The notes under the pieces: model-generated
What the model was told of the DNA's origin: nothing
Seen by the model: the letters and a program-made list of their open reading frames with translations, nothing else
Databases searched by the model: none
Shown here: positions 49,898-59,636 of the stretch, piece by piece
How the letters are laid out: each line of letters begins with the position of its first letter
How positions within the stretch are numbered: position 1 is the stretch's first letter
NCBI GenBank assembly: GCA_031841125.1
Contig: CM063106.1
Location: 45,063,806-45,127,805, forward strand
Direction: 5' to 3'
Length of the DNA: 64,000 nt
Source of the DNA: Acanthococcus lagerstroemiae
Taxonomy: Eukaryota > Arthropoda > Insecta > Hemiptera > Eriococcidae
Made by a program: the position numbers and the translations under genes

Positions 49898-50148
49898 CCC
49901 CGATGGGAAATTAGTTACCCTGTAGTTACCCTGTTACCCGCGGAAAAATTACCCACGAATTACCCTCGAATTGCTCTCAGATTACATTTGTTCCCCTTTA
50001 GTTACTCGGGTAACTAGCGGGATACTACGCAATTAGTTACCCTCTAGTTACCCGCGGCGGAAAAGTTACCCATTTGTTACCCTCGGTTACTCTCCGATTA
50101 CCCTTGTTCCCCTTTTACCCGGGTAACTTGTGGGATTTTGTGCATCGA
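49898..50148. mobile_element. Short TIR element, CCGATGCGCAA family, dimeric copy with worn ends
   Basis: A more diverged relative, with left end CCCGATGGGAAA and right end TTTGTGCATCG. It is again doubled inside, with the half-junction GATACTACGCAATTAGTTAC that also marks the 12548 copy, followed by the same GTTACCC, GCGGAAAAGTTACC and GGGTAACT blocks. Confidence 0.75.
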
Positions 50149-50949
50149 GACCTCTAGAATAACCAACAGTTTCGTTTTTCACAATGTAAGAAGAAAATCA
50201 TCCTCCGAGAAAGTCAACTAGTCGTACAGATTGTTGAGCTGATTTTCTATTTCTTTCATGTTCGGGAGAAACAGAGTAGAAATTTCACCGGAAAGCCCCT
50301 GTGGACAATGTACCTATTTTTCAAGCAAATTTTCATAGTTTAAGAAACGCACTCGTACAGCTACTCACGAACGTGGGTATTTTTTGACTTGTGACAACAC
50401 TGTTTGTCAACTGGGGAGTCTCATATTATAATTTACATAAGGTGGTAATGTATACAAGAATGAAAATACTAACCGGAGTAGTGTTAACTAAGTAGAAGTC
50501 GCGTTTTAAGCCAGCAAGTCTGTAGCTTGGTATTTTTTTCTTCTTTTTTCTTTTTTAGAGGCCATTTGCCGATAACATTGAACCATATAGTGAGAAGAGA
50601 TTGCCTGCTATGAAGAATAATTAGCATTTAGTTGCTTCCACAGAAAAGCATTATAATTCATTATCAGGGAACGCTTGACACTGCTCTGGCACACCTACCG
50701 ATTAATGCAAAAATATTTACTTACAGTTAGAAGTTTCTTCAGCGCGTAAATACAGATAAGATTGAATACTATTTACCTATTTTAATTTCCGGCTTACTGC
50801 CGGAGCACTAGAAGCGATTATTATTTACGTATTTAACAGAAATTTGATACAATGTGTGGTAATTCATTTGTAGAAGATAATTAATTAAAGTAACATTAGG
50901 TATGCACCTTACTGCGTAAGAGAATCCACCCAATTTGAAAGTGGTAAAA

Positions 50950-51342
50950 CAGTGGCGGAACTACGATTTTTTTTCTGGTGGGCACGGAAGGGCCGGATTG
51001 TTAAGGACGGGGATTTTTTGAATAAAACGCCGGCTTGAATGAAACTATATACTTATAAAAATTTGTATATGTATGTACTTACATAATATTAACAATTAAT
51101 ATAAAAGAATACGACTATTTTTATGATGAAGAGCAAAATTCTCTACAACATTATCTAAATTTAAACTTTTGGCAAATCGATTATAAGTATTTTATTTTTG
51201 AATTCTTTTCGTCTATTGTAAGTGAGTTGTTTTTCGTTAAAAAATTTCAGATCGTTAAAAAAAAATTGGGCGGGCCAAAAAATTTTTTGGAAGGGCCTGG
51301 CCCACCCAGGCCCATCCAGGCCCGCCCTTGGTTCCGCCACTG
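50950..51342. mobile_element. hAT MITE (CAGTGGCGGAAC ends), perfect 8-bp duplication
   Basis: CAGTGGCGGAACTACG and TTGGTTCCGCCACTG ends with TGGTAAAA on both sides (50942-50949 and 51343-51350). 393 bp, non-coding; GGGC/GCCC-rich near both ends. Confidence 0.95.
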
Positions 51343-51350
51343 TGGTAAAA

Positions 51351-53592
51351 TTGAAGAAAATATCTACGGGTACAGGCTTCAGAAAAATGGCCTATACCAG
51401 CACTGGTTCTTCCTGATCTTCGAAGGACATATACATATACTTATGAAATCAGCCGCGGAAGTCCGGTCCTCAAGAAGAAGGTGATACATGCAGATATATA
51501 CCGAAAGAAAGCCAGTTTTCTCAGTTTTTTAAAATCCAATACCTGCTCATCAGCCAACCGATTCATTGCGCATAAAATCTGGAATCACCAAATCGATCAA
51601 TCGATGGTCTCCTGCACAATGTGCACGAGTGACAAAAACAAAACTCGAAAAACCCGCAAACTGGAGCGGTATCCGTATTCCAAATTTGCTGTTAACACGC
51701 ATTTCACTCGGTGCCAGATGTGATAAGTGCTCACTTATTACAATTGTGCACTACAAGTCATTAAAAACTTCCGTACTAAATGTGTTTTAAGTAACTTATT
51801 ATGTGTGCACTACAGAGGCAGCATCATTTCAAAACGTATTACTAATGTGAATATCTCTAACGTGACGAACATAAAATAGTTAGGTACAAGTTTTTAGATC
51901 ATTGCATAAGGAAAGAACCAATGATGAGCCACTTTTTCCTCTACCTAATTGACTCAGTTTCATCAAAAATGTCACTTGTGCACATTGAGTATGAGACTAT
52001 CGAAATATTTCAGTGAAGAGGTGAAGCACATTCTAACGCTTAGTTTTGTCAGTTCTGAAGTCAATGACTGTAAATCTTAGTTCTACGTAAAATACGAACT
52101 AAAACGGAATTCTAAAACCGTCTAAGCGAATTAAAGTACGAAGACGTAATACACCGCCCCTTGATAAAAGTTCGCTGATGCTGCAGAGTGTTCTTAATAT
52201 CCGACGCATCTTATTGTCAGCAACGGCAAATCAGAGAATAATAGAAACAACGACAAATATCGAGCATTTCGAACAAAATTTTTAGCGAGGCAATATTTTA
52301 CGTCTCAAACTTTCCTCCTTTTTCTTATCGAAAATTTTTTCTCGAAGGACGTCTTCTTGCGCCACTGATCGCAGAGATACCGACGTTAAAAAGTTTCTGT
52401 GTATATAGAAAGTGCTATTTGTAATTTTTCCAACAGTCATAGCTAACTTCATAGGCACTGAGTTGTAAAAGGTTCTACTCGTACTCATTCCAGCATAATT
52501 TGTAAGAAAAGGTAATTACAAAAATTTTTAATGATGTTTTCGATATCAGAAGCCTGCACAGACCATTCAAGTTCGCCGCTACATCGAAAAGGAAAAGCAA
52601 GTAGACACACGTTAAGACTTCACAAAATCCGACGAAATGGAGAGAGTTCTAAGCCCAGCTAAATCTCTGATTTATCCGAGGAGCTGCGACGAGTTTCTAA
52701 ATTTGCGGCCGGATAAATTCCAACTACTTGGAAGTTGTAGAAAGTCTATAGCCGAAAATTTGTGTTCGAAAGTTTGCCGGAATCAGGGGAATTAGATACC
52801 AGAGAATGGCCTAAAATCGGAAGCCAATTTTTTTTTATTCGCCGAATAAAATTTTCTGCGTATCTATCGATGAATGGATTTCCAGTTTCAGATGCGTTGA
52901 GGGAATTAATTTGCGTGGTCCGCAAATCGAATTAAAATTATTACTATACGTATCTAATGTTTCTGAAAGTGAAAGTCTCTCATTTTCATTTGTATTAATG
53001 AGTTCATTTACATCTTCATTGTTTTGTTATTGTCATGGATGCGGGGGGCAACCAATGGGGCATTTGCTCTTCCCTCTTTCTTGAATTTTCAAAATTACTT
53101 TATTTTTACTAGAAAAGTGTTCTCGTGAAACCCGATGCTGCTTACCTAGAATTATCGTTTTCTTCGCTGCCCCATTTGACGGCAGTCATAATTATTATTA
53201 ACGATCCTAACAAGGATATTGCTCTCGAGTTCGAAAACAAGTTTGAGTGAATAAATTTCGATAGTCTTCTTTCAGTTGAAATTTGAGAAATAAGGAGCTA
53301 ATTGTGGTGTTCAGTGTATTATCTACAATAAATTCTTTTTAGTGTTTCTGAGGGCTCACATGTACAAAAGTCAGACCCTCAAAAAGCTCAACCTGAGAAA
53401 TTTCATACAGCCAAATAGCTGTTTTGATTCGAAGAATAATCGCTCATATGAGGTCGGAACATATCCTAAGTTTGGGGTGAGAACAATCCATGACATAGTT
53501 CATACCTGTCGGTAATTCAACTCAGTACGGGAACTCCTGGTTGAGGGGGGGGGGGGTAGATTATGAACGTAAAATGATGTAGCGTATGTATA
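51351..53592. other. Intergenic DNA
   Basis: Short frames only, none recognised. A 12-G run lies at 53545-53556. Confidence 0.5.
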
Positions 53593-53594
53593 TA

Positions 53595-53927
53595 AAGTCT
53601 GTTCCAACTAACCTGTACAACATGCAATCCGCATTACACAAACAAATTGGTCGTTTCTTGACGGTGCGGAAGGGTGTGTGCCGGGGTGTATTCACACTAA
53701 AACGTAACTGTATGGACGCTGTGCGTCGTCAACTTCACGATTGCGTACGCCACGACTCCACGAGTGAGAATAAAATGAAAATATTGAGAATGAAATACGA
53801 ATTACTTATTTTTTGTACAATTATTTCTTGGTGATTAATCTAATTATAAATTCAAAATTGCTAGTTCAGTGTGAAGCAACCTTTTTGCCCCTTCGAAATT
53901 TGTGTACAGGTTAGTTGGAACGGACTT
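53595..53927. mobile_element. TA MITE, AGTCCGTTCC ends (AACTAACC subtype)
   Basis: AAGTCTGTTCCAACTAACCT (then GTACA) and its inverse at the right end, flanked by TA (53593-53594 and 53928-53929). 333 bp. An 82-codon frame crosses the left end and is not recognised. Confidence 0.9.
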
Positions 53928-54798
53928 TAGATACTTTCATGTACTTATCAAGTTTGTAAGAAATATGTTCACCACGTTAGTCCAGTTCACTAATGATTTC
54001 TTTTGCTCAATTCTAGCTTCTTACTATTGAATAGCTACTATATCGTACAATGTACACTGCTCAGTGAAGACCAAGAATAGTATTGGATTAATATATCCCC
54101 TCCCATTGCAGAAAGCTACACAGAAATAGGTGAGTAGAACATTTCAAACTAGAATAAGTTGGTAAATTTGTCAGAAACGTAGCGGCAAGAACAGGCGAGT
54201 TCACTTTTTTTATTTAAAAAAAAATTTACAGAGGTTGAAACAGCTTTCATATTTTTGTTTCAGGTAGCAATTATCACTTTTTTTTCTATGACACAAGCGG
54301 AGGACATATGGCCTCCGCCTGGCGGCAATTCCCAACTCAATATCATAAGACTATCCTACTATCTGGCTATCAGAGAATATTAAATTTGATTCAATTGGTT
54401 TCTACAAGCAGTGGTACTAAATTACCGATTTTTTTAAATTTTTCATTTTACCTAAACTCTTTTTTCCTACAAACAGCCCCAATTAAAGAAAGGAAATTAC
54501 CGTAATTTAAAATTAATTCTTCAATAAGTTACTGAATTACCTATCAAGCAGATTGTTTATTCGTGATAAAAAGCAATAAAAATAAATTTTAGTAAATTAT
54601 GGAAATTACCAAAAACAACATTAACAATAGAGGAATGCAATTAGCCTAATGTTGTTTTGAACATTTTCCTAATAAGAAATTGGACTTAACGTGAACAGAC
54701 TATAGTAAGAGTAAGCGTAAACAAACGTCAAGGTAATTAAAAGCTGGTAATTTACCGATCCCATTTCTATATCCTATTCAAAATAAGAAATTCAAATA

Positions 54799-55420
54799 CA
54801 GTGGATTCCGCGTAATGTTATCGCATTGGTCCGAGGTAAATTTAATAACAATAACCGGACAATAACAGTAACCGGAAAATCAAAAAAAAATTATTTATTA
54901 ATAATTATTCACGATGGAAAAAAGAGTCAATTTTTGTTTGCTTCATGCTCCCTTTCAACACACACGTCATACAAGAATAATGCAAATGAAAATCTTCACC
55001 ATAATATTGGAAGCCTTCATTCAAAACTTCTAATTCATTTAACATTTCTGCATGAGAGAGGGTGGTTTAGGTAACAGTTTTTAATTAGGATGTCTATTGT
55101 GAACAGTCAAGTCTCTATGTGTTTGGCGTATTATTACTCATTTTAGAACAATCTTAGGTCAAGAGAAGAATGACATGAACGGTCAGTCACCATACACAAA
55201 CTGCGCACTGTTGTAATGAGGATGAAGAGGAAGAGATAATGCCGTACGTGTAAAAATTGGTCAAATATAGAAAGAAAATTGATAACATTATGCGGAAGGT
55301 CAATTACATTAAGAGGAATATTTTACATGTGTTACGATATAAATGTTTCGTTTTTACCACTTTCAATAATATTAAGCGAATTATAACATTAACGGCGATA
55401 ATAATAGGCGGAATCCACTG
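54799..55420. mobile_element. Pogo/Tigger-like MITE (CAGTGGATTCCGC ends)
   Basis: CAGTGGATTCCGCGTAATGT at the left and an inverse ending GGCGGAATCCACTG at the right, flanked by TA on each side (54797-54798 and 55421-55422). TAACATTAAC and TAATGTTAT words recur through the 622 bp. No transposase. It lies just downstream of the GST gene. Confidence 0.88.
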
Positions 55421-55446
55421 TATTGAAAAAAACTTACACATTCTCT

Positions 55447-55640
55447 GACAAACTGAGCAGCCGTATTCGGAGTTTGTTTACACGGAAGGTTATCTCTTTA
55501 CTTTTTGATGATTCAATTGAGACTAGTTGAACAGTTAACGATTCTTGTTGTGATTCGGTAATCCGTTGAAATAATTCAGTAGCATGCTCTTGTTTAAAAG
55601 TGTGAATAACTATCGCTGATCTTCCCCTGTGCCGTCGAAT
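55447..55640 (-). other. Open minus-strand stretch, possible exon
   Basis: About 65 codons are open (including FKQEHATELFQRITESQQ), ending at GAGAATGT|GTAAGT, a near-consensus donor at 55446. It starts without an ATG and no acceptor is obvious. It lies between the pogo-like MITE and the 3' end of the GST gene. Not recognised. Confidence 0.25.
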
Positions 55641-55926
55641 TGCCCATCACCAGTTTTGATTATTTGCATTTCTTATTTGGAATAGGATAGATATAAAGGT
55701 ATGATAAATTTATAAAAAATAGGTGTCTCACTAAGCCAATAAAATGTAGAATATGATTTTGCAGAAATTAATGAACAACTAGAGACAAAACTCATTAGTT
55801 AAGGATCTCAAAATAATTCGATCAATTACTTAGGAATATGATAAATATAGGAATTATGAGTATAGGCACACAAATATTCATAGGTATTATGAGCCATGAA
55901 TTTAAAATATGAACTTGTATGTAATT

Positions 55927-56085
55927 TTATTGAGATGATAACTGGAAATTCACATTGTTGAGATAAACCCGAAACGCTTGGATGCCTTTTTTGTTCATTT
56001 CTCCGCAAAATGGAATGTTCGTATGGCATCTCTCAATGTACCCAGTTAACAACGGATATTTTTCTTTTTCTATGGGAACATACAA
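55927..56085 (-). CDS. GST coding exon 5 (residues 174-225 and stop)
   Basis: It opens after an ATTTTTCAG acceptor with LYVPIEKEKYP, the expected follow-on to exon 4, and ends in SSQ-stop (TAA at 55929-55927). AATAAA (55931-55926) overlaps the stop codon, so the 3' UTR may be very short or a later weak signal is used. Confidence 0.9.
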   Translation of the reverse strand: MYVPIEKEKYPLLTGYIERCHTNIPFCGEMNKKGIQAFRVYLNNVNFQLSSQ

Positions 56086-58759
56086 CTGAAAAATAATAAA
56101 GTATACATCATGTAAAACAGGTCTGGAAAGATGAAATTTCTAATATGCCAAGGAGGCATAGAAATCGTTAAGAAATGAGAAATAAAAAATGTATTTAAAT
56201 AGATATAGGCCATTATAACGATCTTTCAAAATAGAGCTGAGTGTAATAGGTATGGAAAAAAAGTGGTCAAGCCTAATGAAAATTAAGGAGTCCGAATTAG
56301 CCTTTTGAACTACAATTTTAAACTCTAATTGCGCCACTGCTTTTGAAAAATCATTTCTTCATATTTATATAGTTAATACAATTTCACATTATCTTACAGT
56401 ATGCCAGAACTTACTGACAGATTTGCTAACGATGTGATAATAGAGATATCAGCAATCGTTACTTGGTTTCCTGCGATATATTGTCCCGTTGCTGATAACA
56501 ACTTTTCCAGAGTATCGTACGCATCCTCATATAGAACTACAATTTCCGGAGTAACACTCGTTATGGTTTTCCATAGAAAAATTCTTCTCTGTCGAGTTAA
56601 TAAAAAATTAACCTCTCTGCCAATGCCAGTAACTTCAAAGATTTTGCGTTAGATTTTCTCGAATTTGTTTAGTAATTTGAATAGCTGTACATCTTGTAGG
56701 CAGTAAAATATACCAAATCGTACTTTCACGAAATGAACTCAGATTTTATAAGAAGTCACTCACATTTACGAAAACGAACGCTTGCCACAGTACACCTGTG
56801 TCAAAATGCAGTCTGTGGTCAATAACTGATCGAGCTTTTATATCTTTGAGGTACAATTTATCATCCATTCCGTACTTTCCCACCAAGTAAGCGTTGATGG
56901 CATGGCTGTAATAACATAAAAATCTTATGTAATCGGCGAAACATAATGTGTATGAGGCACGGGAGTAGAGGATATGAAACGATATGAGTAACCCACAGTC
57001 ACATTAACGTGCATCAACCAATTCGGTGACAAAAATAAGCAAATAAAAATTAGAAAATTATTAGGTGAGACTATGCAATGTATAGGTACGTGTACATCCC
57101 TATGAGAGCCAACTCAATTGAAGTTATATATTTGAACTTACGTTATACCATAATTTTTCTGCTTTTGAAGCCACGTACATACATATGTGTACATTGCTTA
57201 CGTTTTTCTTAGTACGCAGAGACAAGAAGAAAAGGCTTACAGATTTACCTGTCTTGTACAATGAACCCATCGTCATCAACAATAGTCGGCAATTTGTGTT
57301 GTGGGTTAATCTATTGGTAAGCACATTCAAAGTAAACATACATTATTAATATTCGACAGGTATTTATAAATTTGAGACCATGCACGGTGAAGTGCTCCAC
57401 GTACATGGATAGACAAATCCTGAAAATTTGGTTACTCTAAATACCTATAAGGTAAAAGTAGGTAATATGGCTACCTTAAGCAAGAATCGCTCTTGTTCAT
57501 TCATTTTTATTGTTAATGAAAAAGTAGCTCACGGAACATAAAGTATGATCTATTTCCGATCAGAATTGCTATCTGAAACCCCCAAAATGAGATTTTAAGC
57601 CCCCTAAATAGGCAATTTTAAAAAACCTTCAAAGTGGTCATTTTACCCACACCTGGGGGGTAATATGGCCATACTTTTTAAAGATTTTTTTTTAATTCTC
57701 AAAAATATGAAGTTATCAATTTTTTTTCTTGAGAAGGGGAATTTCTTCCAGGAAATCTCCCCATTCTTCTATGGCCGACCCTGGAGAAATGGGGGGAACT
57801 CCATCCCCCCGATTATTCTTCTTTTTTGTGCTTGTTTCAAATCTTCGGGTTTTTCCACTTACGTCGTGTGACCGGTGGAGTGTCAGGTTCATCCTCACAA
57901 CTACTTGTATTATCGTTCGAATCCATTACCTATATACAATTGAAATGAATATTTTAACGAATGTATGCGTCAATGAATGATAAATCACAAATTTTTCGAG
58001 ATTTCAAAAGGGTGGCCATATTACCCGCAAGATCAATTATAGTCATATTTTAATAAAAGTTATTATATATTGTGAGAAATGTGAGAAATATTAGCTGAAC
58101 GTCTATCATGAGCCACATACTTGGAAATCTTATGGAATTCTGAATAGGATAATGTTAAACTTATGTATGACAGCAGTTGTCGTACAGCCCAATGAAAAAC
58201 ACCTATTTCTTAACTTGACCGGGAAGGCTATAATCACATTTTTCGTGATAACAATTATTATATATAGACTTATAGAACGAATTGATGAAAAACGCTCTAA
58301 AAATTGAGTATGTGCGGTAGTACTGATAAAACAACAAATTAGTGCGACCACATTGCAGAAATATTACGTAGTTCTCGAGATCTTATGGGGTGGCCACTTT
58401 CGCCACATTACCTACTTTTACCTTACATGTGGTCCACAGGTGAACAATCAAAAACTGTCTCAAGATGCATTTTTAAACATCGGCTACGAATACGTCCGCA
58501 ACCCTCAAAGGAACATAATGGGATAAATGCGGACATCTTACACTGGTTATTTACCTGTGGGCAACGTGTGTCCTCTCAAAGTATCAAATCCCCATATTTA
58601 TGTAGGAAAGTTGTTTACCTTAAGAAATTCCTCAGTTTTATGTTCTTCTTTAGTTACATCTGTAAAATGTAATTCGTGAGGGATGTTCAGCAATTTAAGT
58701 GTCAACAAGACAGCTCTCGAAGGAGGACTGGCTATGTTGTAATATAGTTTTACTGGCAT
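55927..58759 (-). CDS. Glutathione S-transferase, delta/epsilon type (probably epsilon), five coding exons
   Basis: Cytosolic GST, conjugating glutathione to electrophiles in detoxification. It is split into exons 58759-58619, 57310-57249, 56905-56764, 56588-56415 and 56085-55927, which join in frame to 225 residues plus stop (678 nt); 215-225 is usual for the class. Introns are GT/AG: 1308, 343, 175 and 329 bp. Residues 1-80 form the thioredoxin-like domain: Y6-Y7, probable catalytic Ser11 in ASPPSRAV, NPQH at 49-52, cis-Pro55 in LPTI, and glutathione-binding D67-S68 followed by HAI. The D/E-S-H-A-I form is typical of epsilon; delta usually has S-R-A-I. The C-terminal helical domain carries HRLHFDTGVL near 98-107 and the capping motif TIAD at 159-162. 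The frame is intact with no premature stop, so it looks functional. Exon joining and family are read from sequence; the epsilon assignment is inference. The start is the only ATG that gives the canonical N-terminus. Confidence 0.93.
56415..56588 (-). CDS. GST coding exon 4 (residues 116-173)
   Basis: 174 nt, phase 0 at both ends, from a CTCGACAG acceptor to a CTGTCA|GTAAGT donor. It encodes the AYDTLEKLL helix, GQYIAG and the TIADISI capping box. Reading through the donor reaches a stop within a few codons, but the strong GTAAGT and the matching exon 5 make splicing the better model. Confidence 0.92.
56764..56905 (-). CDS. GST coding exon 3 (residues 69-115)
   Basis: 142 nt from a TTATTACAG acceptor to a GTAAAT|GTGAGTGAC donor. 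It begins HAINAYLVGKYG, the end of the N-terminal domain, then enters the first helix of the C-terminal domain with RSVIDHRLHFDTGVLW, a hallmark of insect delta/epsilon GSTs. Confidence 0.94.
57249..57310 (-). CDS. GST coding exon 2 (residues 48-68)
   Basis: 62 nt between an AATAG acceptor and a GACAG|GTAAAT donor. It encodes INPQHKLPTI followed by VDDDGF and QD; the last two nucleotides (AG) form a Ser codon with the C that opens exon 3. It holds the glutathione-binding residues H52, the cis-proline and D67. It is too short to appear as an ORF, so simple ORF calling misses it. Confidence 0.92.
57450..58423. mobile_element. TIR element in GST intron 1, TA target duplication
   Basis: The ends are inverted repeats starting AGGTAAAAGTAGGTAAT, flanked by TA on both sides (57448-57449 and 58424-58425), as for Tc1/mariner-type insertion. 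Inside, GGTAATATGGCCA recurs at 57659 and, inverted, at 58013, echoing the ends. The 974 bp hold no transposase that I can recognise, so it is non-autonomous. It makes up most of intron 1 of the GST gene. Confidence 0.75.
58619..58759 (-). CDS. GST coding exon 1 (residues 1-47)
   Basis: It starts ATG CCA GTA and ends TTAAG before a GTAAAC donor; 141 nt, phase 0. It encodes the first beta-alpha-beta unit with the SPPSRAV active-site loop, and ends in EEFLK, the usual position of the first intron in this class. A strong acceptor (TTTTTCTTGTTTCTAG) lies 15 nt upstream of the ATG, at 58775-58776, so there is probably a non-coding 5' exon further right. Confidence 0.93.
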
Positions 58760-59260
58760 CGTGCACTGCTGGTTCTAGAAACAAGAAAAATGAACATGAA
58801 TATGTTATGGTACATGATGTGAATTCGGGATCAAACGTGAATTCCCGGGCAAATTCGTTGTATCCCAGAGTCACTGGGCCGTGGTGTTAATGACCGGGAC
58901 ATGGCGTAATTTACATAGCTACTTGGGCCATGTTGATACACGTTCAAATTATCATCACTTCCCGAGCTGATAGACCTTGCCCAGTACATTTCGGGAAATG
59001 ACGTGCGCGTTATTGTATTATACTGTCTAAAATGTTCCAAAATGTCAACTAAATGATTAAATTTTCTGAAAAATGTCGATTACGAAGATTCATGTGTGTG
59101 TGGGAGAGGGGCTCACTCCACCCCTGCATATTTAATATATGTAGATTATCTGTTTCGTCAATTTTGGTTGAAATTGGTCAACTTTGAACGAGTTCGGTTA
59201 TTATTGACCTATTCGAGCCAAATAAAAGAATCTCGTCTTTGGACTTCAGGCTTCCTGGTA
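58760..59260 (-). promoter_or_regulatory. 5' flank of the GST gene (probable non-coding exon and promoter)
   Basis: The 500 bp between the GST start and the nearest mobile element must contain any non-coding first exon and the core promoter, since a splice acceptor sits 15 nt before the ATG. I see no clear TATA box. The short minus-strand frame at 58831-59040 is not recognised and is probably chance. This is inferred from position only. Confidence 0.4.
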
Positions 59261-59386
59261 CCCGATGCGCAATCTGTTACCCTCTAGTTACCAAGTTACC
59301 CGCGGAAAAGTTACCGATTTGTTACCCTCGGGTTACCCTTGTTCCCGGTTAGTTATCTCGGTAACTAGTGGGATTTTGCGCATCGG
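59261..59386. mobile_element. Short TIR element, CCGATGCGCAA family, monomer
   Basis: 126 bp bounded by CCGATGCGCAA and its inverse TTGCGCATCGG. The interior is a run of GTTACCC-like words and a TAACTAGTGGGA block close to the right end. Two longer relatives lie at 12548-12768 and 49898-50148. There is no coding capacity. It sits between the GST gene and the copia element. A target duplication is not clear. Confidence 0.8.
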
Positions 59387-59425
59387 ATATACATTCTCAG
59401 AGTTACCCGTACCCAGTATGATGAC

Positions 59426-59563
59426 TGTTAAAGTCCGTCGGTGAACCAATAAACGAGAGCACATCACCCGATAAGGCTTTATTAGCGACTGAGCTCGTAC
59501 ATTCAAGTATAAAATTACCGAGCACGAAAACGACTCCGATAACACACAACACATTATTTAACA
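59426..59563 (-). repeat. 3' LTR of the copia element
   Basis: Identical to the 5' LTR. It is the copy nearest the GST gene, 667 bp upstream of its ATG and on the same strand, so any LTR promoter activity would read toward the gene. Its AATAAA lies at 59483-59478. Confidence 0.96.
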
Positions 59564-59573
59564 CCCCATCTTA
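59564..59573 (-). promoter_or_regulatory. Probable polypurine tract next to the 3' LTR
   Basis: The minus strand reads TAAGATGGGG directly before TGTTAAA of the 3' LTR, the expected place for the plus-strand primer. It is short and interrupted by a T. Confidence 0.6.
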
Positions 59574-59636
59574 ATTTTATACTTCTAATCAATGTTTACA
59601 TAAATGCCAAGTAAAATACTATAGTCAAAACAAAAT

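Noticed and set aside
53586..53834. 82-residue frame in the TA MITE
   Set aside because: It begins outside the element and crosses its terminus, so it cannot be the element's own gene; no domain recognised.
56401..56652. 83-residue plus-strand frame
   Set aside because: Antisense shadow of GST exon 4.
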